Assembly: GCA_003250475.1 (NCBI GenBank)
Contig: QKGI01000120.1
Location: 1-54,277, forward strand
Origin: Bacteroidota bacterium
GTDB lineage: Bacteria; Bacteroidota; Bacteroidia; Bacteroidales; VadinHA17
Direction of reading: 5' to 3'
DNA: 54,277 bases
Shown: positions 38,085 through 47,887 of the stretch, in pieces
How positions within the stretch are numbered: position 1 is the first letter of the stretch
Layout: every line of letters begins with the position of its first letter
Translations under genes and position numbers: made by a program
The notes under the pieces: model-generated
Database searches by the model: none
Told to the model about the DNA's origin: nothing
Seen by the model: only the letters and a program-made list of their open reading frames with translations

Positions 38085-39716
38085 CTAGTACACTGTATTC
38101 TGAGGGTCCCAGTTGCACCATCCGGATGTCCAGTCTACCGTTCCGAAAGCTCCCCTGTAAGCAGTCGGGGAGAAAAAAGAATCTGTGAGTCTGCTGTTGG
38201 TGAAGGAAGCTCCCGACAGCAGCGGGGAACCGGCTGCCGGCAGTAGAACGGGTGAAGTCAGATCTATGAGTGAAGCACCTGTAACATCGGTAATAGTCAT
38301 ATTATCAACGTTGTTCCTTGCAGCCGCCTCAAAATATGCCACATGCTGGGCAACAGTATAAGGCACTGCCACTGTACCGGTTTTCTCTACGAAATTTTCA
38401 GTCATACCGGCAAGTACCGTATTTTCTATCTGAAGTTCATTCTGGTCAGCCCGGGTTGGCGAGTTGCCTTTCTGGCCATCAATTGACAATCCCTGGGGAA
38501 AGCCTGCAAAAACCGAATTATAGACTGAGGTCATGGTCCCTCTCCTGAGGTGCATGGCTTTTTCATGCTTGGTCTCGGCAGGCAGAGTGGCGGCAACAGT
38601 GAGCGGCCCGAGAGCCGTGACATTCGAGAACACAGGAGAGGTTACAGGTGTTAACAGTGACCCGTCCGCATCATTGTCGCTCTCAAATCCATTGGAACCT
38701 GACTGATCCGACTTGAGAGGATCCTGGATGATAAGACCGAACTGAATCTTGCCGCTGAAACCATTGTCCGTATCAAATGCATCATCAAGACCGCCAAGAG
38801 CTACAATGTACTTCATGTTTACATTGCCACCGAACCACTCGTATGAATCGTCACCTGAATAGGAGACCTGTATGTGATCAATGACTGTTGATTTACCTAC
38901 TGAATAGAGGGTAAGACCGTTGATCTCACTGTTTGAGGTAGAGGTAAGCGGGATACCCGGGAACTCTATCCTTACATATTGTAAGACACCTGAGTTGTCG
39001 TTATCATCAGTACCACCGTACTCCGTTCCGATACCTCCTTCAGCCACGCCGATACCGGTGCCGTTGTCATGTTTGTTGGTCTTCGCTTTTCCTGCTATGA
39101 CCACTCCTCCCCAGTCACCTGTGGCTCTTTGTCCTGCCGGCTTGTCCGAGGTAAATACTATAGGATGATCTGCTGTACCGGCAGCCATTATCTTTGATCC
39201 CCGCTCTATTATAAGGGTGGCTTTTGTATTGGAGACACCTTTAATAACGGTGCCAGGTTCAATTGTCAGTACTGCATTGTTCTTTACATATACAAAGCCT
39301 GAGAGCAGGTATCTGGCCTGGGCATACAGTTTTGTGTCGGTGGTGATATCTCCGGAAAGTGTTATTACCTGTCCTGTTGACGGCACAACCGTAATGTCAC
39401 ATGTTGCAGTGAACATTGAATTATCTGAAGAAGTCACCGTGATAAGTGCAGTACCCAGGGAGACACCTGTTACAATACCGTTACTGACAGTCGCTACGGC
39501 TGTGTTACTGGATGTCCACGTAACATCCTTGTCAGTAGCATCCAGGGGATCAATGACAGGAATTAATGTCAGGTTGGCGCCAACCTGCACGGTAGCTTCC
39601 TGCTGGTCAAGCGACAGGTAAGTGACAGGTACATCCTTCTCGCACGATGCGGCAATCAGAATGAGTGAACCAAGCACAATTGATTTCACTGTCTTTAAAA
39701 AATAGTCTGTTTTCAT
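38085..39716 (-). CDS. Big2-domain lipoprotein with beta-helix-like body
   Basis: The 543-residue protein has a lipoprotein signal with Cys25 (ILIAASC) followed by EKD, acidic residues that often mark surface export in this phylum. A Big2 Ig-like domain follows (about 32-112, DVTWTSSNTAVATVSNGIVTG). The rest is rich in short strands with Gly and Asn (TVIKGVSNTKATLIIERGSKI, GDWGGVVIAGKAKTN), suggesting a right-handed beta helix. It ends SAYRGAFG-containing and Trp-rich. The gene follows the TonB receptor by 32 nt and is probably its surface-exposed partner. The ligand is unknown. Confidence 0.8.
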   Translation of the reverse strand: MKTDYFLKTVKSIVLGSLILIAASCEKDVPVTYLSLDQQEATVQVGANLTLIPVIDPLDATDKDVTWTSSNTAVATVSNGIVTGVSLGTALITVTSSDNSMFTATCDITVVPSTGQVITLSGDITTDTKLYAQARYLLSGFVYVKNNAVLTIEPGTVIKGVSNTKATLIIERGSKIMAAGTADHPIVFTSDKPAGQRATGDWGGVVIAGKAKTNKHDNGTGIGVAEGGIGTEYGGTDDNDNSGVLQYVRIEFPGIPLTSTSNSEINGLTLYSVGKSTVIDHIQVSYSGDDSYEWFGGNVNMKYIVALGGLDDAFDTDNGFSGKIQFGLIIQDPLKSDQSGSNGFESDNDADGSLLTPVTSPVFSNVTALGPLTVAATLPAETKHEKAMHLRRGTMTSVYNSVFAGFPQGLSIDGQKGNSPTRADQNELQIENTVLAGMTENFVEKTGTVAVPYTVAQHVAYFEAAARNNVDNMTITDVTGASLIDLTSPVLLPAAGSPLLSGASFTNSRLTDSFFSPTAYRGAFGTVDWTSGWCNWDPQNTVY

Positions 39717-39748
39717 AATATAAAGTTTTGTTTAACTGGTTTTTAGTG

Positions 39749-42586
39749 TCAGAAATTATAAGATAGTCCAAGTGAATATTGCCTTCCGGTGTAGTATGTC
39801 TTTGTGTCCTGCGTCCTGTCAAACGCTTTAGTGCCGTCACCCCCATAGTTCGTCATATCAACTATGTATTTTACATTCTGCTGATAGACTGCCATTTCTC
39901 CCAGCAGGTCCTTGATACCGGCCTTGATCTCAACCCTTTTACCTACCTGTTTACTAACCACAACATCGATCTCATTACGTGGCATCTCGTAGATATCAGG
40001 GATACTCTCCCATTCATTTGGGGAAGGTCTTCCGACTGCAATTATCCTTTTACCTATGCGATTGTAAACGATGCTGGCCCTGAAGCCTCTGTCCTGGTCC
40101 TGGTAGAATAGGCCCGTATTGACAATGTAAGGCGACTGTCCCTGCAGGGGCCGGTCGAAGGCTACAGAGCTTCTTATAAGGGCAAGGTTTATTACTGCCG
40201 TGAAATTTTCAAACCTGCTGCCAAGGAACCCCAGGTTCTTCCTGGCTTCAGTCTCAAGACCGAAACTGTAGGCGCTGCTGATATTGTCAAAAGAGAACTG
40301 GGTCGGATTATTACCCCTGATCGAGACTTCTATCGGGTTAGTAAAGTTCTTATAAAACAGCCCTACATTGAATGTTTCATTGTTTCCGGGATAGAGTTCA
40401 TACCTGAGATCAAGGTTATGTATGTAAGCCTGCTTAATGTTTACGTTACCATATATGCCCGCATTCTGGTCAAAATCAACAAAATAGAATGGAGCCATCT
40501 CCCTGAATTCGGGTCTGTTGACCGACAAACCGTAGGTGAAGCGGAGAAGACTCCTTTCAGTGACGTTAAAGGCAAGGTTTGCTGAAGGGAATATGTTGAC
40601 GGTATCCCTTACCACATGCACAGGGATGGTAGTCCCCTGCCTGTAACTTGACAGCTCCTGGCGTGATTTCTCAACCCTTACCCCTGCTGACAGGTCAGAC
40701 CTGGCCCCAATCCTGAACCTGAGGTTAAGATACGTGGCAAGAATTGAAGAGGATGCGTCGTATGAGTCAGAGAGAGAGGTTATCTCCTTCAGCCTGATGC
40801 CATCCGTGAGGTTAATATTTTCCGGTGCGAATATCTCGCTGACAGGCATGGATGTCCAGGAAAACGCTGAGTTTTCGCTTGCCATGGCATAGCCGAAGTT
40901 ACGGGCAGTGAACGACCGCTTTCTGATCTCGGAATAGACTCCCGACTTAATTTCAATATTTACGTTACCTGTTTTGACCTTCCTTGTGAAGTTCACCAGG
41001 CCGGACATGTTGTATTCATTCAGATCGAGCCACATCCTTGAAACTGAAGAGAGATCCGGATTACTGCCGAAAAGTATTATAAACGGTGAGGTCTCTCCAT
41101 CATTACTTATGTACCTGTACCTTCTTATATCGGGTTCATTCCTGGCAGATACGGAGTACCCGGCGGTAAAGTCAATGACGGTGTTCCCATTGTTAATAAG
41201 CTGCTCACCGCTGACCTGGCCGGAATAGATAAGTCTGTTGTTGTATTTTATCTCCCCGGACCTTATTGACCTGCCATTGTTATACCAGTCGAATCCTTCC
41301 CTCAAACTGACCGTTGAAGCCGAACTGCTGGTAAAAAAGTTCCTTAACTCCAGCTTAAGACCGTCAACAGGATAGACTGTCCAGTTGTGCATCAGTCCGA
41401 TCCTTGCACTTGTTTTATACTGGCGGTCGGTAAACTCATCCAGGATACCGGGCGTATCATAGGCATAGTTGTAAATTGAATAACTGTTGTTTCTGAGTTC
41501 CCTGAATGAGTTTGAGTAACTATATATCAACGAGGTGACGTTACCCGCGATGAAATTTCCTTTCTGGAACCGTTTTTTCATGGTAACGGCAAATTTCTGA
41601 TCCGGGATGGCAGTGCCTGGTATTTCCTCCCAGGAGTTATTGAGACTGCGTCCTATCTCTGTTACCCTGTTACGGATATCAGGGTTTGTTGCACTCTCGT
41701 ACAGATCAAGGTGTGATGGCATGCTTCCAGGTAATTGCCTGTAGGAGCTGCCTGCAGTCAGCCAGTCTTTGCTGCTTCCTGCTTCCCTGAGGTATGGCCT
41801 GAAGGTAGAGTACTGCCTGTATGCCGTGCCATAAGAGACTGAGAGACTGTTCTCGGAGGGAATACCAGTGGTTGAAATCTTAATGAATCCTCCTGAATAG
41901 TCTGCAGGCAGGTCGGCCGTAGGTGATTTAAGGATGAAGATACTCTCAATCATGGATGACGGAACAAGGTCAAATGAGAAGGATCGCACATCCGCCTCCA
42001 GGCTGGGTGCCGGCGAATTATTAAGCCATACGTTGTTATATCTCGATGAGAGACCTCTTACAACAATGAATTTATCATCTACAATTGAAACGCCGGGAAG
42101 CCGTCTGACAACCTCGGAAGCATCCCTGTCCTGTGTCCGGCCGATGAGCTGGGCGGAGATTCCTGATACTACGGCAGGACTGCTTTTTATGCTGTTCATT
42201 ACGGACACTTCATTGTCTGTCCTTTTCGTAGCGACAACAACTATATCTTCCAGCTCTACTGACTGATCGCTCATAGTGGCGGATAGCTCGGTGATAGAAC
42301 CGCTTTTTACCACCACATCCTCAACCCTTACAGGCTTATACGAAATGAAGGTCAGATTGAGGATGTAGGTCCCGGGAGTAACGGACTGTATCAGAAATCT
42401 GCCATCCGGTCCCGTGGAGGCTCCCCTTAATGTTCCTTCAATAACTACATTGACACCCGGCATCGATTCACCGGTGGCTCCGTCACGCACTAACCCTGAA
42501 ATAGTGCCTGTCTGAGTCTGTGAGTACAGGTGGAAAAAATTTGTTATCAGTAAGACTGTAATGATTTTGATCGTTAAACTCTTCAT
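39749..42586 (-). CDS. TonB-dependent outer-membrane receptor
   Basis: From the ATG at 42586 the protein is 945 residues. It has a signal peptide (IKIITVLLITNFFHLYSQ), a carboxypeptidase-regulatory-like domain (SGLVRDGATGESMPGVNVVI), a plug domain (about 125-240, SEVVRRLPGVSIVDDKFIVV) and a 22-strand-type barrel ending in an aromatic residue (LGLSYNF). Such receptors import ligands with energy from TonB. No SusD-like gene is next to it; its partner is the Big2 lipoprotein, so it is not a standard polysaccharide utilisation locus. Confidence 0.92.
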   Translation of the reverse strand: MKSLTIKIITVLLITNFFHLYSQTQTGTISGLVRDGATGESMPGVNVVIEGTLRGASTGPDGRFLIQSVTPGTYILNLTFISYKPVRVEDVVVKSGSITELSATMSDQSVELEDIVVVATKRTDNEVSVMNSIKSSPAVVSGISAQLIGRTQDRDASEVVRRLPGVSIVDDKFIVVRGLSSRYNNVWLNNSPAPSLEADVRSFSFDLVPSSMIESIFILKSPTADLPADYSGGFIKISTTGIPSENSLSVSYGTAYRQYSTFRPYLREAGSSKDWLTAGSSYRQLPGSMPSHLDLYESATNPDIRNRVTEIGRSLNNSWEEIPGTAIPDQKFAVTMKKRFQKGNFIAGNVTSLIYSYSNSFRELRNNSYSIYNYAYDTPGILDEFTDRQYKTSARIGLMHNWTVYPVDGLKLELRNFFTSSSASTVSLREGFDWYNNGRSIRSGEIKYNNRLIYSGQVSGEQLINNGNTVIDFTAGYSVSARNEPDIRRYRYISNDGETSPFIILFGSNPDLSSVSRMWLDLNEYNMSGLVNFTRKVKTGNVNIEIKSGVYSEIRKRSFTARNFGYAMASENSAFSWTSMPVSEIFAPENINLTDGIRLKEITSLSDSYDASSSILATYLNLRFRIGARSDLSAGVRVEKSRQELSSYRQGTTIPVHVVRDTVNIFPSANLAFNVTERSLLRFTYGLSVNRPEFREMAPFYFVDFDQNAGIYGNVNIKQAYIHNLDLRYELYPGNNETFNVGLFYKNFTNPIEVSIRGNNPTQFSFDNISSAYSFGLETEARKNLGFLGSRFENFTAVINLALIRSSVAFDRPLQGQSPYIVNTGLFYQDQDRGFRASIVYNRIGKRIIAVGRPSPNEWESIPDIYEMPRNEIDVVVSKQVGKRVEIKAGIKDLLGEMAVYQQNVKYIVDMTNYGGDGTKAFDRTQDTKTYYTGRQYSLGLSYNF

Positions 42587-42714
42587 TTGATGGTTGACTT
42601 GTTTTGATGACAAATATCCCGTGACGTTGTTACAGGGCTGCAACAAAACGGTTACGAAACGATCAAAAAAAGATTACAGGATTGTTACCGGGCAACACGA
42701 TTGTCATAAAAAAC

Positions 42715-42739
42715 AAAAAGAGGCCGGCAGCCTCTTTTT
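42715..42739 (-). terminator. Terminator of the AsmA-like gene
   Basis: AAAAAGAGGC and GCCTCTTTTT form a 10-bp stem with a 5-nt loop. The minus-strand reading ends in a T-run, 25 nt after the AsmA-like stop. Confidence 0.85.
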
Positions 42740-42763
42740 GGTAACATAATATGTTTTAGAGTG

Positions 42764-45568
42764 CTATTTAAGCAACTCATCTGCTTTAACACGGGCTTCC
42801 GCAATTATTTTATCTGCCCTGGTGTTAGCTTCTGTCTCAAGCTGCGTGGCTCTTTTATCAGCCTCTTTATTGACGGCTTCTGCTGCTTTTCTTGCTGCTA
42901 TGACGGCCAGAGCTCCTTTTGACTCAGCTTCCCTGATAAGCTTCTTGCCCTGAATATCAGCCTCCTCCCTTATTTTCTTTGCTGAAGCAGCTGCCTCATC
43001 GCGAACAAGCTGCGCCTTATTACCGGCTTCTTCCAGTATCCTGTCAGCCTGGTCCCTGGCTGCTTCATTAACCTTCTCCGTTACTTCCTCCTTTACTGCT
43101 GCAGTCACTGCTGTGACAGCACCGGATCCGCTACCCCCGGCAAATACAGGTGTTATAACAGGTTTTGAGAACGTCCCTCCCACCCTGAGGTTCACTTTAA
43201 TGATCTCAGGAGGGGTGACATTCATCCCCAGAGCTGCAACCTGGTCTGACAGGGCTCCCATCAGCGTTGCCGCAGACTCCCCAAGTTCAGTCCTGGGTAT
43301 CTCGGTCTTTATGAGGTAATTGATAGTCCTGTCAAGTCCCTGGTCACCGGATACGTTTAGCTTAATGTTGCCAAGTTTTGTATCAAAAGGCCTGACATAG
43401 AGCCTGCCGTCATTAATAATAAACTTTGCCTTGACGTCCTTCACAACATTCGTATAAGAGGGATCCATTTTAAGAATACCCTTCATGCTGTCAAAAGTCT
43501 TTGATTCGAGTATCTGAACAGACTCGGAACTCAGTTCACCGGAGCCTGACAGAGTACCAATGAGTGGCATCATACTGTTACTGATAAGACTGTTGAAATC
43601 CATGCTGACACTCACATTACCCCCCAGGCCGGCTGCTGCCGGCATCAGGCTTCTGACAGTGTTGAAAGTGGTAAAGGCATCGCTGATGCTTACGGAATTG
43701 ATTAGCATGTTTGCATTTATTACCGGCTTTAGTGTGTCCCTGGTATCATATATGGCATTGACAAGCATTGATCCGCCAAGGGCCTGCATCCCGGTCTCGC
43801 TTACACTGACCACTCCGTCATGTACAATAATGTTTCCTTTAACATTCTCAGCTGAAAGCCGTCCGTAGTTAAGCCTGCCGACGACGGCCCTGAAGGTGAA
43901 GTCGATATTTTCAGGCACCCGTATGAGTCCCGTGGCAGTTGTATCACTCTCTGTTGTATCAGATGGCATAATGTCGAGAATCTCATTCAGATCAATCTGC
44001 TTCGAATCAAGCATAAGGTTACCGCTGACTGTTCCATCTGAGAACAGGTAAGGTATATAATTCTCTATCCTGCCTGAGACTGAGAAGTCACTCTTCTCTC
44101 CCATCGACGCTGCCAGCTTTGTCAGTTCTGCATAAGCCGGATTGAAGGCGAATGAGGCGCTGCTGATCTTAAAATCAGGAAGACCTGCCATTGCCAGTAT
44201 CATATCCGATACTGTCAGGCCACCTGCTGCCCGGAATTGATCATAACGCCCGTTCTCAATCATTGACATGCGCCCGGACAAGTCGAGCGACATTTCTATC
44301 AGCCCGCCAAGGGTGACGCTGTCTATGGGCACCGCCTGCTGTAGCTTTGCCAGGTCGATCCGTCCTTTTGCCGAAGTCACGATTGATGGATCACTCAACG
44401 GAGTCGACAACCTCAGGGTCATATCAAAGGGATTTCCTGCCAGCTCAAAGTGAAACCGGTTGACATCAACGACGGTATTATCCAACTCCTTGCCGTCTGC
44501 ATATACCTCTCCATCAATGTTTATTGCTGATATCTTTTCCGGCAGGTCAGGATAACTTAACTCTCCGTTGTTTACCTTCAGACTCAAAGTAAAATCAGGC
44601 AGTGTACTGTCGGCAGAGCTGTATATTCCTTTGATTGTACCTCCTATGGCGAAGGTCCCGTCGGTTTTCAGACCTTCGAAATCCTTCATGTAAAAAGCCG
44701 GAACCAGGGAGAGAAGCGATTTGAATGATGTTTCAGGTGTGTCAAATTTAAAGTCAAGCCCGATGTCATCTCCCGGCATAGAAGCCATTCCGGAAAATTC
44801 AATTCCTATATCATTTATCTTAAGTAAGTTATCTGTAAGAACAAACTTCATTGAGTCAATAGCTGCATCCACCCCGGCATTAAAACTGACGGTTGCGTCG
44901 GTAAGTAATTGAATATTGTCAGAGACGAAATTGACTGCAGCGGCAGTAAGGTCAAGATTAAGATCAGTGCGTGCGCCGCTCATGCTGCCTGAAAGGTTGA
45001 AGTCGAGCCCCTCAATCGCTGCCGACATACCAGATTCCCTGTCGGAATAATATATGCGGCCATCACGGAGGACAAATTTCCTGAGAGCCACCTTCAATGA
45101 CATATCTGCCTGGTCCTCAGTAGTCTCCCCCACTGTCTCCTCCGTGGTCTCTTCCGCAGCATCCTTCATTATATCCCAGTTAGCAGCCCCCTCTTCCCTG
45201 ACAATTGCGTTGAGCATAGGCTGTTCGATAATCACCGACTTGATTTCATAACCTTTGTCACCTATAAGGCTCGCGAGATTAAATACCAGACCTGCCGACC
45301 TTACTGCAGCAAGGGTATCCCCCTCAAACTGACCGGCACCAGTAACCGTCAGCCCGTCAAGGGTGAACGCGACATCTGGAAATGATCTGAAAAGGCTCAG
45401 CCTGTAACCGGTGAATGTAACCTTTGCATCAACCATGCCGTTGATTGAAGACTCTACCTTCTCTTTTATCCTCTCCTTGAACAGGACAGGTATTATCAGT
45501 CCTGCCACGATTATCAGTCCAAGAATGGAAGCAATAATGATCCCGGATATTTTTAGTCCCTTTTTCAT
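42764..45568 (-). CDS. AsmA-like membrane protein with long helical tail
   Basis: AsmA-family proteins are anchored in the inner membrane and span the envelope; several relatives help move phospholipids to the outer membrane. From the ATG at 45568 the protein is 934 residues, with an N-terminal helix (about 5-27, IIIASILGLIIVAGLIIPVLF). A beta-rich body has an AsmA N-terminal block (VTFTGYRLSLFRSFPDVAF) and an AsmA C-terminal block (about 560-790, LNVSGDQGLDRTINYLIKTEIP). About 110 residues of Ala/Glu/Lys coiled coil end the chain (AEAVNKEADKRATQLETEA). The coiled-coil tail is the odd feature. The gene stands alone. Confidence 0.85.
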   Translation of the reverse strand: MKKGLKISGIIIASILGLIIVAGLIIPVLFKERIKEKVESSINGMVDAKVTFTGYRLSLFRSFPDVAFTLDGLTVTGAGQFEGDTLAAVRSAGLVFNLASLIGDKGYEIKSVIIEQPMLNAIVREEGAANWDIMKDAAEETTEETVGETTEDQADMSLKVALRKFVLRDGRIYYSDRESGMSAAIEGLDFNLSGSMSGARTDLNLDLTAAAVNFVSDNIQLLTDATVSFNAGVDAAIDSMKFVLTDNLLKINDIGIEFSGMASMPGDDIGLDFKFDTPETSFKSLLSLVPAFYMKDFEGLKTDGTFAIGGTIKGIYSSADSTLPDFTLSLKVNNGELSYPDLPEKISAINIDGEVYADGKELDNTVVDVNRFHFELAGNPFDMTLRLSTPLSDPSIVTSAKGRIDLAKLQQAVPIDSVTLGGLIEMSLDLSGRMSMIENGRYDQFRAAGGLTVSDMILAMAGLPDFKISSASFAFNPAYAELTKLAASMGEKSDFSVSGRIENYIPYLFSDGTVSGNLMLDSKQIDLNEILDIMPSDTTESDTTATGLIRVPENIDFTFRAVVGRLNYGRLSAENVKGNIIVHDGVVSVSETGMQALGGSMLVNAIYDTRDTLKPVINANMLINSVSISDAFTTFNTVRSLMPAAAGLGGNVSVSMDFNSLISNSMMPLIGTLSGSGELSSESVQILESKTFDSMKGILKMDPSYTNVVKDVKAKFIINDGRLYVRPFDTKLGNIKLNVSGDQGLDRTINYLIKTEIPRTELGESAATLMGALSDQVAALGMNVTPPEIIKVNLRVGGTFSKPVITPVFAGGSGSGAVTAVTAAVKEEVTEKVNEAARDQADRILEEAGNKAQLVRDEAAASAKKIREEADIQGKKLIREAESKGALAVIAARKAAEAVNKEADKRATQLETEANTRADKIIAEARVKADELLK

Positions 45569-45771
45569 AATCAATGATTTTATTATCAGGGTATTGTAAC
45601 GCCTGCTATGATAATTTTAATTAATATCTGGTTCTGCCGTGATATATCCAAAAGCGGAGGTAAGTGTCTTATAACCGGGGTTTCTCATTGTGCCGTATTT
45701 ATATGACAGGTTGCAGTGTACTCCATTCTGAAAACGGCCGGCGGGGACTTTTGTTATTTCATACAGAATCT

Positions 45772-46452
45772 TTATCCCCTGCTGCTGATCATCTGCAGCT
45801 TATCCTTCTCCCTGATACTGATCCTCTTGCCGGAGATACTGATAATGCCGTCTTTCTCAAATTCAGCAAGTACACGACTGACACTTTCTCTTGAAGAATC
45901 AATCAGGTTGCCCAGCTCCTCCTGGTTAATAGGCAGGTTGAAGTCGTTTGAGGTATAAATCTTTTCAGCCATCTCCAGGAGCACATCGGAGATTTTACCC
46001 CTTATCTGCTTTTGTGAGCGGTTAGCGCACCTGTTATAAAGCTCTAGCTCGATACTGCATATATTCTGAATTATCTCGTAGGCAAAATCAGCGTTGGTCT
46101 TAAGCAAATCGCGGAAGGTTGTCAGATCGATAAAACAGACCTCGGACTGGTCTATTGCAGTCACCGAATACTGGTTGATCTTATCTCCGAATGTAGTTGG
46201 GAGTCCCAGGTAACCGGGAGCTTTTACTATTCTGACTATCTGCTCACAGTAGGGGCCGGCAATATGAATCTTGACAAGACCTTTGCGCAGATAGGCGACA
46301 TTGGTTGAGAGCATTCCCTGCCTGATTATGGCATCTCCCTTTTTGAAGCCTGTCAGGGCACAGTTGAACGAATGAGTCTCTATCTCCTTTTCCGTCAGTT
46401 TACTAAGAGCCCTCGATCTGACGCTGCATACCTTGCATTCATTCTCTCTCAT
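45772..46452 (-). CDS. Crp/Fnr family transcription regulator
   Basis: The 226-residue protein has the cyclic-nucleotide-type sensor domain (about 30-145) and a Crp helix-turn-helix (about 165-215, NQEELGNLIDSSRESVSRVL). Cys residues near the start (CKVC) and one in the body (FNCALTGF) resemble the placement of Fe-S ligands in some Fnr relatives, but the number and spacing are not those of E. coli Fnr. The recognition helix RESVSR has the Arg and Glu that Crp uses to read TGTGA. The gene is divergent from the sulfur/redox operon, and a matching palindrome lies between them. Confidence 0.9.
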   Translation of the reverse strand: MRENECKVCSVRSRALSKLTEKEIETHSFNCALTGFKKGDAIIRQGMLSTNVAYLRKGLVKIHIAGPYCEQIVRIVKAPGYLGLPTTFGDKINQYSVTAIDQSEVCFIDLTTFRDLLKTNADFAYEIIQNICSIELELYNRCANRSQKQIRGKISDVLLEMAEKIYTSNDFNLPINQEELGNLIDSSRESVSRVLAEFEKDGIISISGKRISIREKDKLQMISSRG

Positions 46453-46469
46453 TCAGTATATCTCTAAAA

Positions 46470-46487
46470 TTGTGATTCAGATCACAA
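46470..46487. promoter_or_regulatory. Crp/Fnr-type operator between regulator and dsrE operon
   Basis: TTGTGATTCAGATCACAA is a perfect inverted repeat of TTGTGA with a 6-nt centre, the classic Crp-type site. It overlaps a minus-strand -7 element (TAATTTTG, 46492-46485) just upstream of the regulator gene, which fits self-repression. A plus-strand TTCATTTG (46541-46548, one mismatch to TAnnTTTG) puts the site about 75 nt upstream of the likely dsrE start point, a position from which Crp-like proteins can activate. Confidence 0.75.
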
Positions 46488-46580
46488 AATTACATAATCA
46501 ACCGCACACTAAAAACGGAATAGTGGTAAAAAAGAAAGGCTTCATTTGTCACGTATTCACAACAAACAAACAACCAGACA

Positions 46581-46949
46581 ATGGAACAGACAGAAAAAAT
46601 TGTAGTGATAAGCACTACAGGACCTGAATTTCAGGAGAAGGCAACCCTTCCATTTGTTGTTGCCACTGCCGCACAGTCAGTAGACGCTCATGTTGTTATT
46701 ATCCTGCAGGCCTCAGCAGTGCTTCTGGCAAAAAAAGGGCTTGCACAAAACGTCAATGCCCCCGGGCTTCTTCCTCTGAAACAACTGATGGATACTTTCA
46801 TCGAGCTTGGCGGAGATCTTCTTATCTGCAACCCTTGCATCAAAGAGAGAAATATCACGGCTGAGGACCTTATTCCAGGGGCAACGCCAATAGCAGCTGG
46901 TACAGTTGTCACCGAGGTTCTCTCTGCAAAGGCAGTACTCACCTATTGA
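46581..46949 (+). CDS. DsrE-family sulfur-relay protein
   Basis: DsrE-like proteins carry persulfide sulfur on a Cys. The 122-residue protein has the alpha/beta fold pattern of the family (VVISTTGPEF, AHVVIILQASAVLLAKKG) and a candidate Cys pair in LLICNPCIKERNI. It is the first gene of the sulfur/redox operon and follows the Crp/Fnr-type site. The next gene follows after 33 nt. Confidence 0.83.
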   Translation: MEQTEKIVVISTTGPEFQEKATLPFVVATAAQSVDAHVVIILQASAVLLAKKGLAQNVNAPGLLPLKQLMDTFIELGGDLLICNPCIKERNITAEDLIPGATPIAAGTVVTEVLSAKAVLTY

Positions 46950-46982
46950 TAACGTAATTAAAAACAGAACACTTAAATCATT

Positions 46983-47552
46983 ATGTCCCAGGAAACTGTC
47001 AATCAGCTTCAGGAGCTGAGAGAGGAGATTGATCAGATTAAAAACAAGGTAACCGGGCTTGAAAATAACAGGCTGGATCAGTTATCAATAGCAATAATTG
47101 CAGGTGACTTTGACAAGATACTTGCCACTATGATAATTGCACTGGCAGCAGCAGCCCAGGATACGAAAGTAAAGCTCTTTTTTTCATTCTGGTCTTTATC
47201 CGCACTCCGCGACAGGAACAAGAAAGCTAAAGGCAAGGATATTATCTCCAGGATGTTCGGCATGATGCTGCCGAAGGAAAAGAACAGATTGAAGCTCTCC
47301 AGGATGAATATGGGAGGCATGGGTCCCCGTATGATCAAGAGTCTCATGAAAAAGCAGAATGTCATGTCACTTGACAGGATGTTCAGCGAGGCTGCCGGAC
47401 TCGGGATTGAGATTACGGTATGCGAGATGTCGATGAACCTGATGGGTTTTAAGAAGGAGGAGCTGATAGATTACCCAGGCCTGCGGTTTGCCGGGGCTGC
47501 CACCTTTGTGGCTGAAGCTGCTGAAAGCTCATTTCAGTTTTTCATATCCTGA
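46983..47552 (+). CDS. DsrE2-like (DsrE/DsrF/DrsH) family protein
   Basis: DsrE2 proteins are membrane-linked or soluble sulfur carriers often found with TusA. The 189 residues begin with a short coiled coil (TVNQLQELREEIDQIKNKV). The core has the family features LAAAAQDTKVKLFFSFWSL and VCEMSMNLMGFKKEEL, the latter with the conserved Cys. It lies between dsrE and tusA, the grouping known from sulfur-oxidising bacteria. Confidence 0.85.
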   Translation: MSQETVNQLQELREEIDQIKNKVTGLENNRLDQLSIAIIAGDFDKILATMIIALAAAAQDTKVKLFFSFWSLSALRDRNKKAKGKDIISRMFGMMLPKEKNRLKLSRMNMGGMGPRMIKSLMKKQNVMSLDRMFSEAAGLGIEITVCEMSMNLMGFKKEELIDYPGLRFAGAATFVAEAAESSFQFFIS

Positions 47553-47619
47553 ATCATCAGGAGGCATAGTGGTTTGAAAACATATTTTTTTTTAAAGGAA
47601 ACAATTTAAAAGAAACACC

Positions 47620-47871
47620 ATGACAGCAGAAGAATTAAAAAACGTTGCAGTATCAAAATCAGTTGATGCAAGAGGGACAGCATGCCCGGGGCCTCTGCTT
47701 GAGGCAAAGAAAGCTATCGGAACGATCGGTGCCGGCGATGTAATGGAAGTGCTCAGCGCTGATGAGGGTACGCGGATTGATATACCTAAATGGTGCGCCA
47801 AACAGGGCCACGAATATCTGGGTACACTGGAGGAGAGCGGTTATTTCAAGATTTATCTCAGGAAGAAGTAA
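47620..47871 (+). CDS. tusA: TusA-family sulfur carrier
   Basis: TusA passes persulfide sulfur between enzymes through one conserved Cys. The 83 residues contain the signature VDARGTACPGPLLEAKKAI with this Cys and the typical GDVMEVLSADEGTRIDIPKW strand and helix. It follows DsrE2 by 67 nt and precedes the MvhD-like gene by 16 nt. Confidence 0.93.
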   Translation: MTAEELKNVAVSKSVDARGTACPGPLLEAKKAIGTIGAGDVMEVLSADEGTRIDIPKWCAKQGHEYLGTLEESGYFKIYLRKK

Positions 47872-47887
47872 CTTATCTCACCGGTCC

